The notes below the pieces were generated by a model. That model was not told the origin of the DNA. It searched no databases and saw nothing but the letters and a program-made list of their open reading frames with translations. A DNA stretch of 64,000 nucleotides from Paenibacillus sp. Soil787. Lineage in GTDB: Bacteria > Bacillota > Bacilli > Paenibacillales > NBRC-103111. Below, in pieces: positions 44,637 through 53,065 of this stretch; position 1 is the stretch's first letter, and each line of letters begins with the position of its first letter. The stretch lies in assembly GCF_001429545.1 (NCBI RefSeq), contig NZ_LMSP01000048.1, forward strand, positions 94,293-158,292. Direction: 5' to 3'. The position numbers and the translations under genes are program-made.

Positions 44637-47339
44637 ATGAAAAAGCAATTGAATACCACTGAAGCTTTCATTGCCTTACAAAATGAAAATGATTACCTCA
44701 AAAAAACCATTCTCGATATCGCGAAAGGTATTGAAAGTGAGGTCGCCGAAAGTTTTTTTAATCATTTGGTACAATATCTAGCTCGCGTATTAAAATGCTC
44801 TTATGCGTTCATTGGTGAAGTTGATCATCACTGTGTAAAAACAATCGCCATGTATGAAAAAGGAGAAACGATAGAGCAATTTGAATACAATTTGGAACAT
44901 ACACCTTGTGAACATGTTGTCAATGAAAAGCGTCTCTTTTGTTATCCAGAGAGTGTGCAGAACTTATTTCCTTTGGACTCGGATTTGACTAAATTTGATA
45001 TTCAAAGCTATCTGGGAATTCCTCTTTTACATGTTGATGGAACTGTAATTGGCATACTTGTTGTGATGCATGATCAACCGCTTCATGACAGGTCTCTTGC
45101 AGAAACGATACTGAAAATCTTCTCGTTTAGGGCATCTGCTGAGCTCATCCGATTGTTGGAAGAGAAAAAATTAAAAATTAGCGAGCAGAATTTACTAACA
45201 TTAATTCATACGATGCCTGACATTGTTGTTTTTAAAGATGGTAAAGGTAGATGGATCGAAGCGAACAATGCGGTTCTCCGACTATTTGAGTTAGAACAAG
45301 ATACATACAGAGGTAAAACGAACAGAGATTTCCAAGAAACCAATGAATTTCACAGAGAGATGTTCATTACCTGCGAAGAAACGGATCAAAAAGCCTGGGA
45401 GGCAGGCAAAACGATCATTTTCGAAGAAGAAATTAAACGTTCCAGCGGTGCAAGTATGATGGTTGAATATACCAAAGTGCCCGTTTTTGATCATAAGGGA
45501 AACCGACAATGGCTCATCGTTATTGGACGCGACATTACGGATCGGAAATTCGTACAAGACAACTTAATAGGTCAAAATGATATTTTGGAAATGATCGCAA
45601 AAGGAAAACCCATTGGGGATATTTTGCATCGAATTATTGAATTAGTTGAACTGCAAAGCGGTGCTATTTGTTCAATTCTCTTATTGGAAAAGGAACGGTT
45701 GAAGCATTGTTCAGCACCAAACCTGCCTGAATCCTATATTCGTGCGATAGATGGCGTGGAAATAGGACCAGCCGTAGGTTCTTGTGGCACAGCCGCTTTC
45801 TATAATACCAAAATCATTGTTTCTGATATCGGGAATGATCCGCTATGGGATGACTATCGCGAGATTGCTTTCATCCATGAGCTTAGAGCTTGTTGGTCCG
45901 TACCGATAACGGATAAGAAAAATCAGGTGCTTGGAACATTTGCCATGTATTACAAAACTCCGCATGCTCCCCAAACCTATGAGCTTAAATTGATTGAACG
46001 GGCGGCCTATCTGGTAAGTTTGGTGATTGAACGGGATAAAGCGGAAGCAACCATTCGTCACATGGCATTTCATGATTCTTTAACCGAACTTCCGAATCGA
46101 AAATCGTTTCAGCATATGCTTGAAAAAGCCATTGTTGATGCTGAGCTAAACGATCAAATCGTTTCCGTGCTTTATCTGGATTTAGACCATTTCAAAATGA
46201 TCAACGATTCCATGGGGCACTCCTTGGGTGATGTTCTACTGCAGAATGTTTCGGATCGATTGAAACATATGATTACGAATCGGGGTGTTGTCTCACGTCA
46301 AGGCGGGGACGAATTTACGATATTGTTACCGGGCACAACCAAAAAGGAAACGGAAGATATTGCCAAAGCAATTCTGGTTGCTTTGACCATTCCCTTTCGT
46401 ATTCAAGATCAAGATTTGTATATCTCAACTAGTATTGGAATCAGCATGTTCCCTTTTGATGGGAGTACGTTTGAAACATTGATCAAACAGGCAGATATCG
46501 CGATGTATCAGGCGAAGAAGCAGGGGGAAAATTTATACCAGTTTTATGTAAAAGAGAATGAGTATCCCGCCTCTGAACATGTAGACCTCTACAGAAATCT
46601 AAGAAAAGCATTAGACAACAATGAATTTGCACTTGTTTATCAACCGCAATATGATATAGCGACGAAAGAATTCATTGGTGTAGAAGCATTAATTCGGTGG
46701 AATCATCCCGAGAAAGGAATCGTCTCTCCATTGCAATTTATTCCATTTGCCGAAGAAGTTGGACTCATTGTTCCAATTGGGAAATGGGCCTTGAATGAGG
46801 CCTGCAAACAGTGGCGTTTATGGAAGGACCATTTTGGACGTACAATTAAAATGTCGGTCAATCTATCCTCGAGGCAGATGTATGAACCGGACTTAATTGA
46901 ATGGATAACCAGGATTTTGAATGAAACAGGGATGGATCCCCATTACTTGGAAATTGAAGTTACGGAAAGCATTACGATGAATCTGGACCGTGCAACAATG
47001 CTGCTTTCCAAACTAAAAGGCATTGGAGTAAACATTTCCATTGATGACTTTGGTACGGGGTTTAGTTCATTGGCATATTTGAAGAACTTCCCCATCGACC
47101 GCATTAAAATAGATCAAACCTTTATTAAAGACCTCTCAAATGATATAAGCGATCAAAACATCGTGAAGACCATCATCGCCTTGGGTTTAAATTTAAATTT
47201 AAAAGTAATCGCTGAGGGCGTCGAGTCTGAAGAGCAGCTCCATCTTTTAAGGAACTATGGCTGTCATGAAGCACAGGGATATTTCCTGGGACTTCCGATG
47301 TCTGCGGATCACATTGCTAAGCTTATTTATTTGGAGTAG
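44637..47339 (+). CDS. Sensory GAF-PAS-GAF-GGDEF-EAL cyclic-di-GMP protein
   Basis: This predicts a 900-residue protein that may both make and degrade cyclic-di-GMP. There is no membrane segment. The order is GAF (about 20-180), PAS (about 187-310; MPDIVVFKDGKGRWIEANNA), GAF (about 320-465), GGDEF (about 475-635) and EAL (about 650-900). The synthase site is intact (RQGGDEF). The EAL site is also intact, with GVEALIRW, the ITMNLD segment, DDFGTGFSSL and EGVE, so dual activity is possible. CAGGAG stands before the ATG. It appears monocistronic and sits between a sugar-transport operon and a synthetase cluster, with no visible link to either. The signal sensed is unknown. Confidence 0.92.
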   Translation: MKKQLNTTEAFIALQNENDYLKKTILDIAKGIESEVAESFFNHLVQYLARVLKCSYAFIGEVDHHCVKTIAMYEKGETIEQFEYNLEHTPCEHVVNEKRLFCYPESVQNLFPLDSDLTKFDIQSYLGIPLLHVDGTVIGILVVMHDQPLHDRSLAETILKIFSFRASAELIRLLEEKKLKISEQNLLTLIHTMPDIVVFKDGKGRWIEANNAVLRLFELEQDTYRGKTNRDFQETNEFHREMFITCEETDQKAWEAGKTIIFEEEIKRSSGASMMVEYTKVPVFDHKGNRQWLIVIGRDITDRKFVQDNLIGQNDILEMIAKGKPIGDILHRIIELVELQSGAICSILLLEKERLKHCSAPNLPESYIRAIDGVEIGPAVGSCGTAAFYNTKIIVSDIGNDPLWDDYREIAFIHELRACWSVPITDKKNQVLGTFAMYYKTPHAPQTYELKLIERAAYLVSLVIERDKAEATIRHMAFHDSLTELPNRKSFQHMLEKAIVDAELNDQIVSVLYLDLDHFKMINDSMGHSLGDVLLQNVSDRLKHMITNRGVVSRQGGDEFTILLPGTTKKETEDIAKAILVALTIPFRIQDQDLYISTSIGISMFPFDGSTFETLIKQADIAMYQAKKQGENLYQFYVKENEYPASEHVDLYRNLRKALDNNEFALVYQPQYDIATKEFIGVEALIRWNHPEKGIVSPLQFIPFAEEVGLIVPIGKWALNEACKQWRLWKDHFGRTIKMSVNLSSRQMYEPDLIEWITRILNETGMDPHYLEIEVTESITMNLDRATMLLSKLKGIGVNISIDDFGTGFSSLAYLKNFPIDRIKIDQTFIKDLSNDISDQNIVKTIIALGLNLNLKVIAEGVESEEQLHLLRNYGCHEAQGYFLGLPMSADHIAKLIYLE

Positions 47340-47402
47340 TTTCTTTCAGTAAAACAGAAGTGAGGCTGTCTCAGAAATAGAAATATTCACTTAGGAGCAC
47401 AG

Positions 47403-47460
47403 AAAACAAAAAAATGAGATGGCAAGGTTATTTTTGCCATCTCATTCTTTGTTTTTTGTT
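47403..47460. terminator. Long hairpin, terminator-like in both directions
   Basis: The arms AATGAGATGGCAA and TTGCCATCTCATT, flanked by A7 and T6 stretches, make a very stable stem with a GGTTATTT loop. It can end the GGDEF/EAL transcript (stop at 47339). It resembles the hairpin at 32325-32376. Confidence 0.75.
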
Positions 47461-47468
47461 TCTGTGTG

Positions 47469-47648
47469 CGGAACGTCGATTCGTTATTTTGGGAATTCTG
47501 CAATAAAAACCGAATGGGAGGAACGTCAGTGCGCTATTTGTTCGAAAAGAACGATCCGGAGGCAAAAACTGAGAAATAACGCATCGTCGTCGTTCCTCTT
47601 CCTCATGAAATCTGGTGCTTTTCATCAAAATAGCGCATCGACGTTCCG
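47469..47648. repeat. Palindromic intergenic repeat, copy 3 (180 bp)
   Basis: The ends CGGAACGTCGATTCGTTAT (47469) and its near-complement ATAGCGCATCGACGTTCCG (ending 47648) differ at two positions. Inside are a second forward unit (near 47518) and an inverted unit (AATAACGCATCG, near 47575). It shares the forward, forward, inverted, inverted plan with copy 2. Confidence 0.85.
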
Positions 47649-47724
47649 TCAGAAAAGTCTGATTACCATGGGTAGAGTGGCATAACATCGCAAAATGACT
47701 ATTGGGACAGCCCCACTTCCTTTA

Positions 47725-48102
47725 TTAAAGTCTCAAAAATGCATGCCAAATGAAGATGACAAACCAAATAATAAATAGACAAACCGTTACTAAAAAAGTT
47801 GTATTAATAGAGATGCTTTTCTTATGGGTATTTCTAATCCTCAAATGATCTTGCCTATCTTTTCCTTCATTATCCAAAAATCGCACTTTCAATTTGTTTA
47901 GATGATTGGATGCAGAAAGTACAGCAGAGATTGAAACAACCGGCCATAAGAATAAAGTGATCAACAATACGGCAAATGCATTCATTAAGTACTCATTTGG
48001 TAAAACAATCTTCCATTTCATGATTAGCATGGCTGCAAGATTAAAAGCTAGAATACCAAGGCCTAAATAACCTATGATTATTCCTTTTTTCTTATTTCTC
48101 AT
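47725..48102 (-). CDS. Small membrane protein of unknown function, end of NRPS cluster
   Basis: This predicts a 125-residue protein with three hydrophobic segments (about 8-28, 38-60 and 100-120 from the chosen start) and a charged loop between the second and third. The ATG at 48102 is chosen because GGAG stands nearby; ATG 48114 is an alternative. I do not recognise a family. It starts 38 bases after the aminotransferase stop and would be the last gene of the NRPS operon, so a role in export or immunity is possible but only by position. Confidence 0.55.
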   Translation of the reverse strand: MRNKKKGIIIGYLGLGILAFNLAAMLIMKWKIVLPNEYLMNAFAVLLITLFLWPVVSISAVLSASNHLNKLKVRFLDNEGKDRQDHLRIRNTHKKSISINTTFLVTVCLFIIWFVIFIWHAFLRL

Positions 48103-48140
48103 ATTAATCTCCATATCGTTGCTTTCCCGCAAGTCGACTA

Positions 48141-49424
48141 TCAGATTAAAGCGTGCTGCCTTAATCCGGATTTCTCAAAGCATTCCTGAACCGCCTGTCT
48201 CAAAATGGTGCAGCCCTGCTCAAGCTCCTCCATCGATATGGTTAACGGGGGCATCAGCTTGATGACAGCGTCTTGACGGCCCACCCTTTCCAATATGAGT
48301 CCCAACTCATAACAGCGGCTGGCAATTTCTTTGGAAATGTTCTCATACTTGCTTGCGGATACATCAACGCCCCATAGCAGACCCATTCCCCGAATCTGGA
48401 TATCCTCGCTTAACGGAGCGATTTCCTCCTGCAAAAACCGACTGACATAATGAGCTTTCAGATGAACCTCAGCCTCTAGGTTAAATAATTCCCTGTACTC
48501 TAGCGCTGCAGCTGCCCCGACAAACGCCAGTTGGTTGCCGCGGAAAGTCCCCGTATGCTCCCCTGGATGCCAGACATCCAATTCCGGCTTTAACAAGGTA
48601 ATGGCCATCGGTAAACCATAGCCGCTGATCGATTTGGACAACACGACAATATCTGGAACGATACCCGCCCGTTCGAAGGAGAAAAACGGACCTGTTCGGC
48701 CGCAGCCAACCTGAATTTCATCGCAAATGAGCAAAATATCATGACGAGTACACAGATCGCGAAGACGCTGCATCCACTCGATTGGCGCTTCATTCAAGCC
48801 TCCCTCCGCTTGAACCGTTTCAAAGATAATCGCAGCCGGTTTATCGATACCGGAATGGTCATCCGTCAGTACTTCATCTATATATTTGATCGTGTCAAAT
48901 GTACGCATGTAACCGCATGGAAAAGGCATAAAGGAAACATTGTGTAAATCCGTACCCGCCGCCAATCTGTGGTACTGGTTGCTGGTTACCGATAAGCTGC
49001 CAAGCGACATGCCGTGAAAAGCTCCCATAAAGGAGAAAATACCCGAGCGTCCTTTGACTTTGCGAGCCAGCTTTAACGCCGCTTCCACAGCATTCGTTCC
49101 GGTCGGACCGCAAAATTGCACTTTATAATCAAGCTCTCTCGGCTTCAAAATGAGCTCTGAAAATGTATGCAGGAACGACTCTTTCGCCGAAGTAAACATA
49201 TCGAGTCCGTGGGAGATGCCGTCTGATTCCAAATATTCGACCAGCTTACTTTTGATGTAATCATTGTTGTGACCGTAATTCAAAGCGCCCGCTCCTGCAA
49301 AAAAGTCGATAAACGTTCTACCGGACTCGGCGTACAGCATAGAACCTTTTGCTTTCGTGAACACATCGGGAAAAGACCTGCAGTAAGAACGTACATTCGA
49401 TTCCATTTTTTCAAAAATAGACAT
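48141..49424 (-). CDS. ectB: Diaminobutyrate-2-oxoglutarate aminotransferase (EctB-like)
   Basis: This predicts a 427-residue PLP enzyme that makes L-2,4-diaminobutyrate from aspartate semialdehyde with glutamate as donor. The start of the protein (SIFEKMESNVRSYCRSFP) and the GTNAVEAALKLARKV, CDEIQVGCGRTG and SKSISGYGLP motifs match EctB closely; the Lys in the last is the PLP-binding residue. The ATG at 49424 has AGAGGAG eight bases upstream, while the frame itself begins three codons earlier at GTG. No ectA or ectC lies nearby, so ectoine synthesis is unlikely. Adjacent NRPS genes suggest it supplies diaminobutyrate as a peptide building block, as in polymyxin-type clusters. Confidence 0.9.
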   Translation of the reverse strand: MSIFEKMESNVRSYCRSFPDVFTKAKGSMLYAESGRTFIDFFAGAGALNYGHNNDYIKSKLVEYLESDGISHGLDMFTSAKESFLHTFSELILKPRELDYKVQFCGPTGTNAVEAALKLARKVKGRSGIFSFMGAFHGMSLGSLSVTSNQYHRLAAGTDLHNVSFMPFPCGYMRTFDTIKYIDEVLTDDHSGIDKPAAIIFETVQAEGGLNEAPIEWMQRLRDLCTRHDILLICDEIQVGCGRTGPFFSFERAGIVPDIVVLSKSISGYGLPMAITLLKPELDVWHPGEHTGTFRGNQLAFVGAAAALEYRELFNLEAEVHLKAHYVSRFLQEEIAPLSEDIQIRGMGLLWGVDVSASKYENISKEIASRCYELGLILERVGRQDAVIKLMPPLTISMEELEQGCTILRQAVQECFEKSGLRQHALI

Positions 49425-49474
49425 GAATTCCACTCCTCTTATCTTTCGATTGATTTCATGAAAGCATCCTTCTC

Positions 49475-51256
49475 TTACGCGGTGACCGGTTCCGTCTCGT
49501 GCTCTTTATGCGATTGCTGCCGGTACAGCTTTGCATATAAACCTTCTTTGGCCAAGAGCTGCTGGTGGCTTCCCTTTTCCTTTACGACACCTTGTTCCAT
49601 CACATAAATGACGTCCGCCTTTTCGACAGTAGATAGCCGATGTGCGATCATCAGGGTCGTCCTGTCTTTCATCAATGTTTGTAAAGCACTTTGTACCCAA
49701 AACTCAGATTCAGCATCCAGTGCAGACGTAGCCTCATCGAGCAGAAGAATCGGGGCGTTTTTGAGCAAGGCCCGGGCAATGGCGATTCGCTGGCGCTGTC
49801 CTCCGGATAACGAAGTTCCCCGTTCGCCAACCATTGTATCGTAACCGTCCGTCAGCTCCATAATGAAATCATGGGCATAAGCTGCTGTTGCCGCATCCTT
49901 CAATTCTTGATCTGTGGCATCGGGTTTGCCGAATCGGATGTTATCGCCAATGGTACCGTGAAACAAATAAGGATCCTGTGGAACATAAGCGCTTAACTCC
50001 CGGATTTCAGAAAGCATATAATGTCCCAGCGGCTTGCCAAGCAAACGGATCGTCCCGCCCTTAGGCGGATAGAAGCCGAGAAACAGCTTCATGACTGTGC
50101 TTTTACCGCTGCCACTGGCACCAACGAGAGCGGCGACCTGTCCTTTCTGTACGGAAAGTGTACTCCCGTTTAGAATGCCTGCCGAGGTACCGTAATCAAA
50201 AGTCACGTCCCTCATGTCCAATTCTGCACTTGGCATCGCCTCCTGCTCGCTGCCCTGTGTGGACACGGACAAATACCGATCCGGTTCCGCCCTTTCGTCA
50301 AGCAGCTCGAATACGCGTGCGGCCCCGGCAAACGAATGCTGAATCAGAGAAACGATGCTGCCGAGCTGCAGAAATACCATCGAGACGCCAGTTTGCAGCT
50401 GGATAATTTGCCCCAGAACGCCGAGCTCGATTAAATGTTGCGAATACATGATGATCCCAACAACGAGCATGCCGCCTAAGCTCATGAAGTTAATCACGAA
50501 ATTCACAGCTTCAAGAAGACCCGTTTGATGCCCCTGCTTCATCGCTGAAGTTGTGACCTCCCCATTCCTATCATGGAATCGCTTCGTAACCGTACGATGA
50601 AGTGAGAACATCTTGATCACTTGCAGGCCGGCAAGCAGGTCAGATAATCGTTCAGTCAATCCGCCTGTTTGCTCTTGAAACCGATCACTTATTTTCCGCA
50701 AAGGGCGTGCGAAGCGCGTGTTGATCAAGATGGACAGCAGGCCGAGCGCCAGCAAAACCAAGGCAAGCCGCCAATCGAGCAGGAACATAACGACTAGGGA
50801 GCCGACCAATGTCAAACATTCTACCGTGATCGATTTCAAATGCTCAGTGAACGTTTGTTCCATCAAGTGCATATCATTCGTCGTTCGCGAAACGATATCT
50901 CCGGAATGATGGGATTCATAGTAGCTCTGCGGCAGCCGACCCAGTCGTTCGAAAACGAGCAGCCGGATGTCCGCCATCGTTTGTTTTACGCTGCGATGGT
51001 ACATATAGCTAAAAAATGGGGACAGCACACTAAGCATGACGAAGGTGCCGCCAACGATCCAAACCGCCTTCAGGAGCACACCCTGATCGCGATGAACGGA
51101 AAACTCAAGTAAATATTGAATAACAAAAGACATCAGAATGGCAATGCTCGCATTGCTTATGCTATCTCCGATTAATCCGATGAAATACCTTTTACTGCGC
51201 AGCTGCATAAAAGACATCAGTCGTTTAAATTCCTTGTAGGACTGTCTAAGAAACAT
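49475..51256 (-). CDS. ABC exporter, fused membrane and ATP-binding domains
   Basis: This predicts a 593-residue half-size exporter. Residues 1-330 hold six membrane helices (ABC type-1 exporter domain), and about 345-580 are the ATPase domain with Walker A (GASGSGKST), signature LSGGQRQR and Walker B (ILLLDEATSALD). The ATG at 51256 directly follows the stop of the other exporter gene (51260) with three bases between, so the two are coupled and may form a heterodimer. Position in the NRPS operon suggests export of the peptide product. Confidence 0.9.
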   Translation of the reverse strand: MFLRQSYKEFKRLMSFMQLRSKRYFIGLIGDSISNASIAILMSFVIQYLLEFSVHRDQGVLLKAVWIVGGTFVMLSVLSPFFSYMYHRSVKQTMADIRLLVFERLGRLPQSYYESHHSGDIVSRTTNDMHLMEQTFTEHLKSITVECLTLVGSLVVMFLLDWRLALVLLALGLLSILINTRFARPLRKISDRFQEQTGGLTERLSDLLAGLQVIKMFSLHRTVTKRFHDRNGEVTTSAMKQGHQTGLLEAVNFVINFMSLGGMLVVGIIMYSQHLIELGVLGQIIQLQTGVSMVFLQLGSIVSLIQHSFAGAARVFELLDERAEPDRYLSVSTQGSEQEAMPSAELDMRDVTFDYGTSAGILNGSTLSVQKGQVAALVGASGSGKSTVMKLFLGFYPPKGGTIRLLGKPLGHYMLSEIRELSAYVPQDPYLFHGTIGDNIRFGKPDATDQELKDAATAAYAHDFIMELTDGYDTMVGERGTSLSGGQRQRIAIARALLKNAPILLLDEATSALDAESEFWVQSALQTLMKDRTTLMIAHRLSTVEKADVIYVMEQGVVKEKGSHQQLLAKEGLYAKLYRQQSHKEHETEPVTA

Positions 51257-51259
51257 GAC

Positions 51260-53041
51260 TTACGCCCCCTCTCTGTCTGCGCTGGCTGTACCGTCTTGCA
51301 GTACAAATTGTTTGAAGTACAGCTTCTTGTAAGGGCCATTGCTGCGGATTAATTGCTCGTGTGTGTTGCATTCCACGATTTTCCCATCACTCATAAAAAT
51401 CACACAATCCGCTTTATCTAACGTTGTTAGACGATGCGTGATGACGAGAACGGCACGGTCTTTCATCACCCGTTCGATCGCTTCCTGTACGATGGCTTCG
51501 GAGTGCGTATCGAGTGCGGATGTCGGCTCATCCAGCAGCAGAATCGGTGCATCCTTCAACAGTGCGCGCGCGATCGCAATCCGCTGCTTCTGACCTCCGG
51601 ACAAGGACCCCCGTTCTCCGATCACGGTTTCATACCCATCCGGCTGCTGCATAATAAAATCGTGCGCGTTCGCTTCTTGGGCCACCCGTACGATATCGTC
51701 ACGGGTAGCATGAAGGTTCCCGAAACCGATGTTCTCGGCAATCGTGCCCGGAAATAGGTGCGTGTCCTGAGAAACGAGTGAGATTTGGCTGCGAAGCTGC
51801 TTCAGACTCCACTCCTGCAAGGGCCGACCGAGCACCTTAATCGTACCGCTGCCCGGTGTCAGTTCATAAAAGCCGCAAAGCAGCTTGAACAGTGTGCTTT
51901 TCCCGCAGCCGCTGGAGCCTACGAGAGCGATCGTCTGCTGATTTTGCAGCCAAAAGCTTAAACTGTTCAGCACATTCGTTTGTCCGTCATAGGAAAACGT
52001 GACGTTCTCAAATTCAATCGGCGCCGCACTTAGGTCTATATCTTGGAATGAGCGGCTATCCTGCTCCACCGGCATATCCAGAACATCAAACAACCGCCTA
52101 GCTACCCCGGTCACTTCCTGTACCTGAGCGGACAGCACCGGGATCATCGATATGGGCTGAAGAACAAACGAAAACATATACAAGAAAATGATAATGTTGC
52201 CGGATGTTAGCTCACCTTCCCCAATCAAGTAGCCGCCAATGGCGACCATAAATATGAGCGGTGTCGACAGCAGCAGAATACTGATTGGCGACATGAATGC
52301 GCGACGTTTTTCAAGCAGTAGGCTTTTGGACAAAACCTGCTGCATCACGCGGCTATACTTTGCGAACAACGTATCCTGCCTGTTAAAAGCTTTGACCATC
52401 GAGATTCCGCCGATCATATCTTGGGTGACCGCATTAGCAGCGCCCAATTGTTCCTGCAGCTGTTCGGAATATTTGCTGATCGGCCTGCTCAATACGGCGG
52501 TGACGGCAATACCAACTGGCAGCAGGATGAGACTGAACAGGATCAGCTTCCAACTCGTAAGCAATAGAATCGTAAGCGCACTAACAAAGACCACCGGCAT
52601 GTAAAATAGATTGGCAAAATGGTGAATAAAAAAGTTTTGCAGCACGGTCGTATCGTTCGTCAGGCGGGAGACGAGGTCGCCCGATTGCTGCTTCTCTACG
52701 GTAGAAACCGGCAGGTTCTCCAGATGATTCGCAACCCCGTTGCGCAAATCGCGCAGCGCGTAAGCGCTAAACCGGGTTGAAGCATATTTGATCAAATACT
52801 TCGAAATCACGCCGATCAGCGCCATAATGCCAATGAAACCAGCGGAGAACAGCAGCTTATCCGAAGAGCTGTCGACCATTTGTTCAATCAGCTTCCCCAT
52901 CCCGATATCGACGCCTGCAGCCATGAGCGAGGTTACAATCGTCAGAAGAACCCAAAAGCTGTAAGGCTTGATGTAGGCCATTAGCCGAAAGAAAATCGGC
53001 TTTGGTCTTGGTGGCTGCGACTTGCTTTTTCGACTGGCCAA
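51260..53041 (-). CDS. ABC exporter, fused membrane and ATP-binding domains
   Basis: This predicts a 593-residue half-size exporter. The TTG at 53041 is chosen because AGAGGAG stands seven bases upstream; an in-frame ATG at 53059 has no ribosome site. A type-1 exporter membrane domain is followed by an ATPase domain with Walker A (GSSGCGKST), signature LSGGQKQR and Walker B (ILLLDEPTSALD). The NRPS stop is 24 bases upstream. The pair with 49475-51256 resembles the exporter pairs beside polymyxin-type synthetases. Substrate identity is inferred. Confidence 0.88.
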   Translation of the reverse strand: MASRKSKSQPPRPKPIFFRLMAYIKPYSFWVLLTIVTSLMAAGVDIGMGKLIEQMVDSSSDKLLFSAGFIGIMALIGVISKYLIKYASTRFSAYALRDLRNGVANHLENLPVSTVEKQQSGDLVSRLTNDTTVLQNFFIHHFANLFYMPVVFVSALTILLLTSWKLILFSLILLPVGIAVTAVLSRPISKYSEQLQEQLGAANAVTQDMIGGISMVKAFNRQDTLFAKYSRVMQQVLSKSLLLEKRRAFMSPISILLLSTPLIFMVAIGGYLIGEGELTSGNIIIFLYMFSFVLQPISMIPVLSAQVQEVTGVARRLFDVLDMPVEQDSRSFQDIDLSAAPIEFENVTFSYDGQTNVLNSLSFWLQNQQTIALVGSSGCGKSTLFKLLCGFYELTPGSGTIKVLGRPLQEWSLKQLRSQISLVSQDTHLFPGTIAENIGFGNLHATRDDIVRVAQEANAHDFIMQQPDGYETVIGERGSLSGGQKQRIAIARALLKDAPILLLDEPTSALDTHSEAIVQEAIERVMKDRAVLVITHRLTTLDKADCVIFMSDGKIVECNTHEQLIRSNGPYKKLYFKQFVLQDGTASADREGA

Positions 53042-53065
53042 AGTATCGCTCCTCTTCATTGCGGG

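Larger units (their letters stand above)
47357..47719. mobile_element. MITE-like element with IS-type inverted ends (363 bp)
   Basis: GAAGTGAGGCTGTCTCAGAA at the left end is imperfectly inverted as GGGACAGCCCCACTTC at the right end. Ends with a GGCTGTCTCA or GGCTGTCCCA core occur in some IS families. The element has no transposase; inside are one terminator-like hairpin and the palindromic repeat copy 3. A target duplication was not clear, so mobility is inferred from the ends only. Confidence 0.45.
47340..47724. other. MITE-like composite repeat region
   Basis: This 385-base gap is almost wholly repeat. Imperfect inverted ends at 47357-47380 and 47699-47719 bracket a strong hairpin (47403-47460) and repeat copy 3 (47469-47648). 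The open frames inside are not genes. Confidence 0.7.

Noticed and set aside
47419-47688. Overlapping frames on both strands in the repeat region
   Set aside because: They are read through the hairpin and palindromic repeat copy 3 and have no ribosome site.
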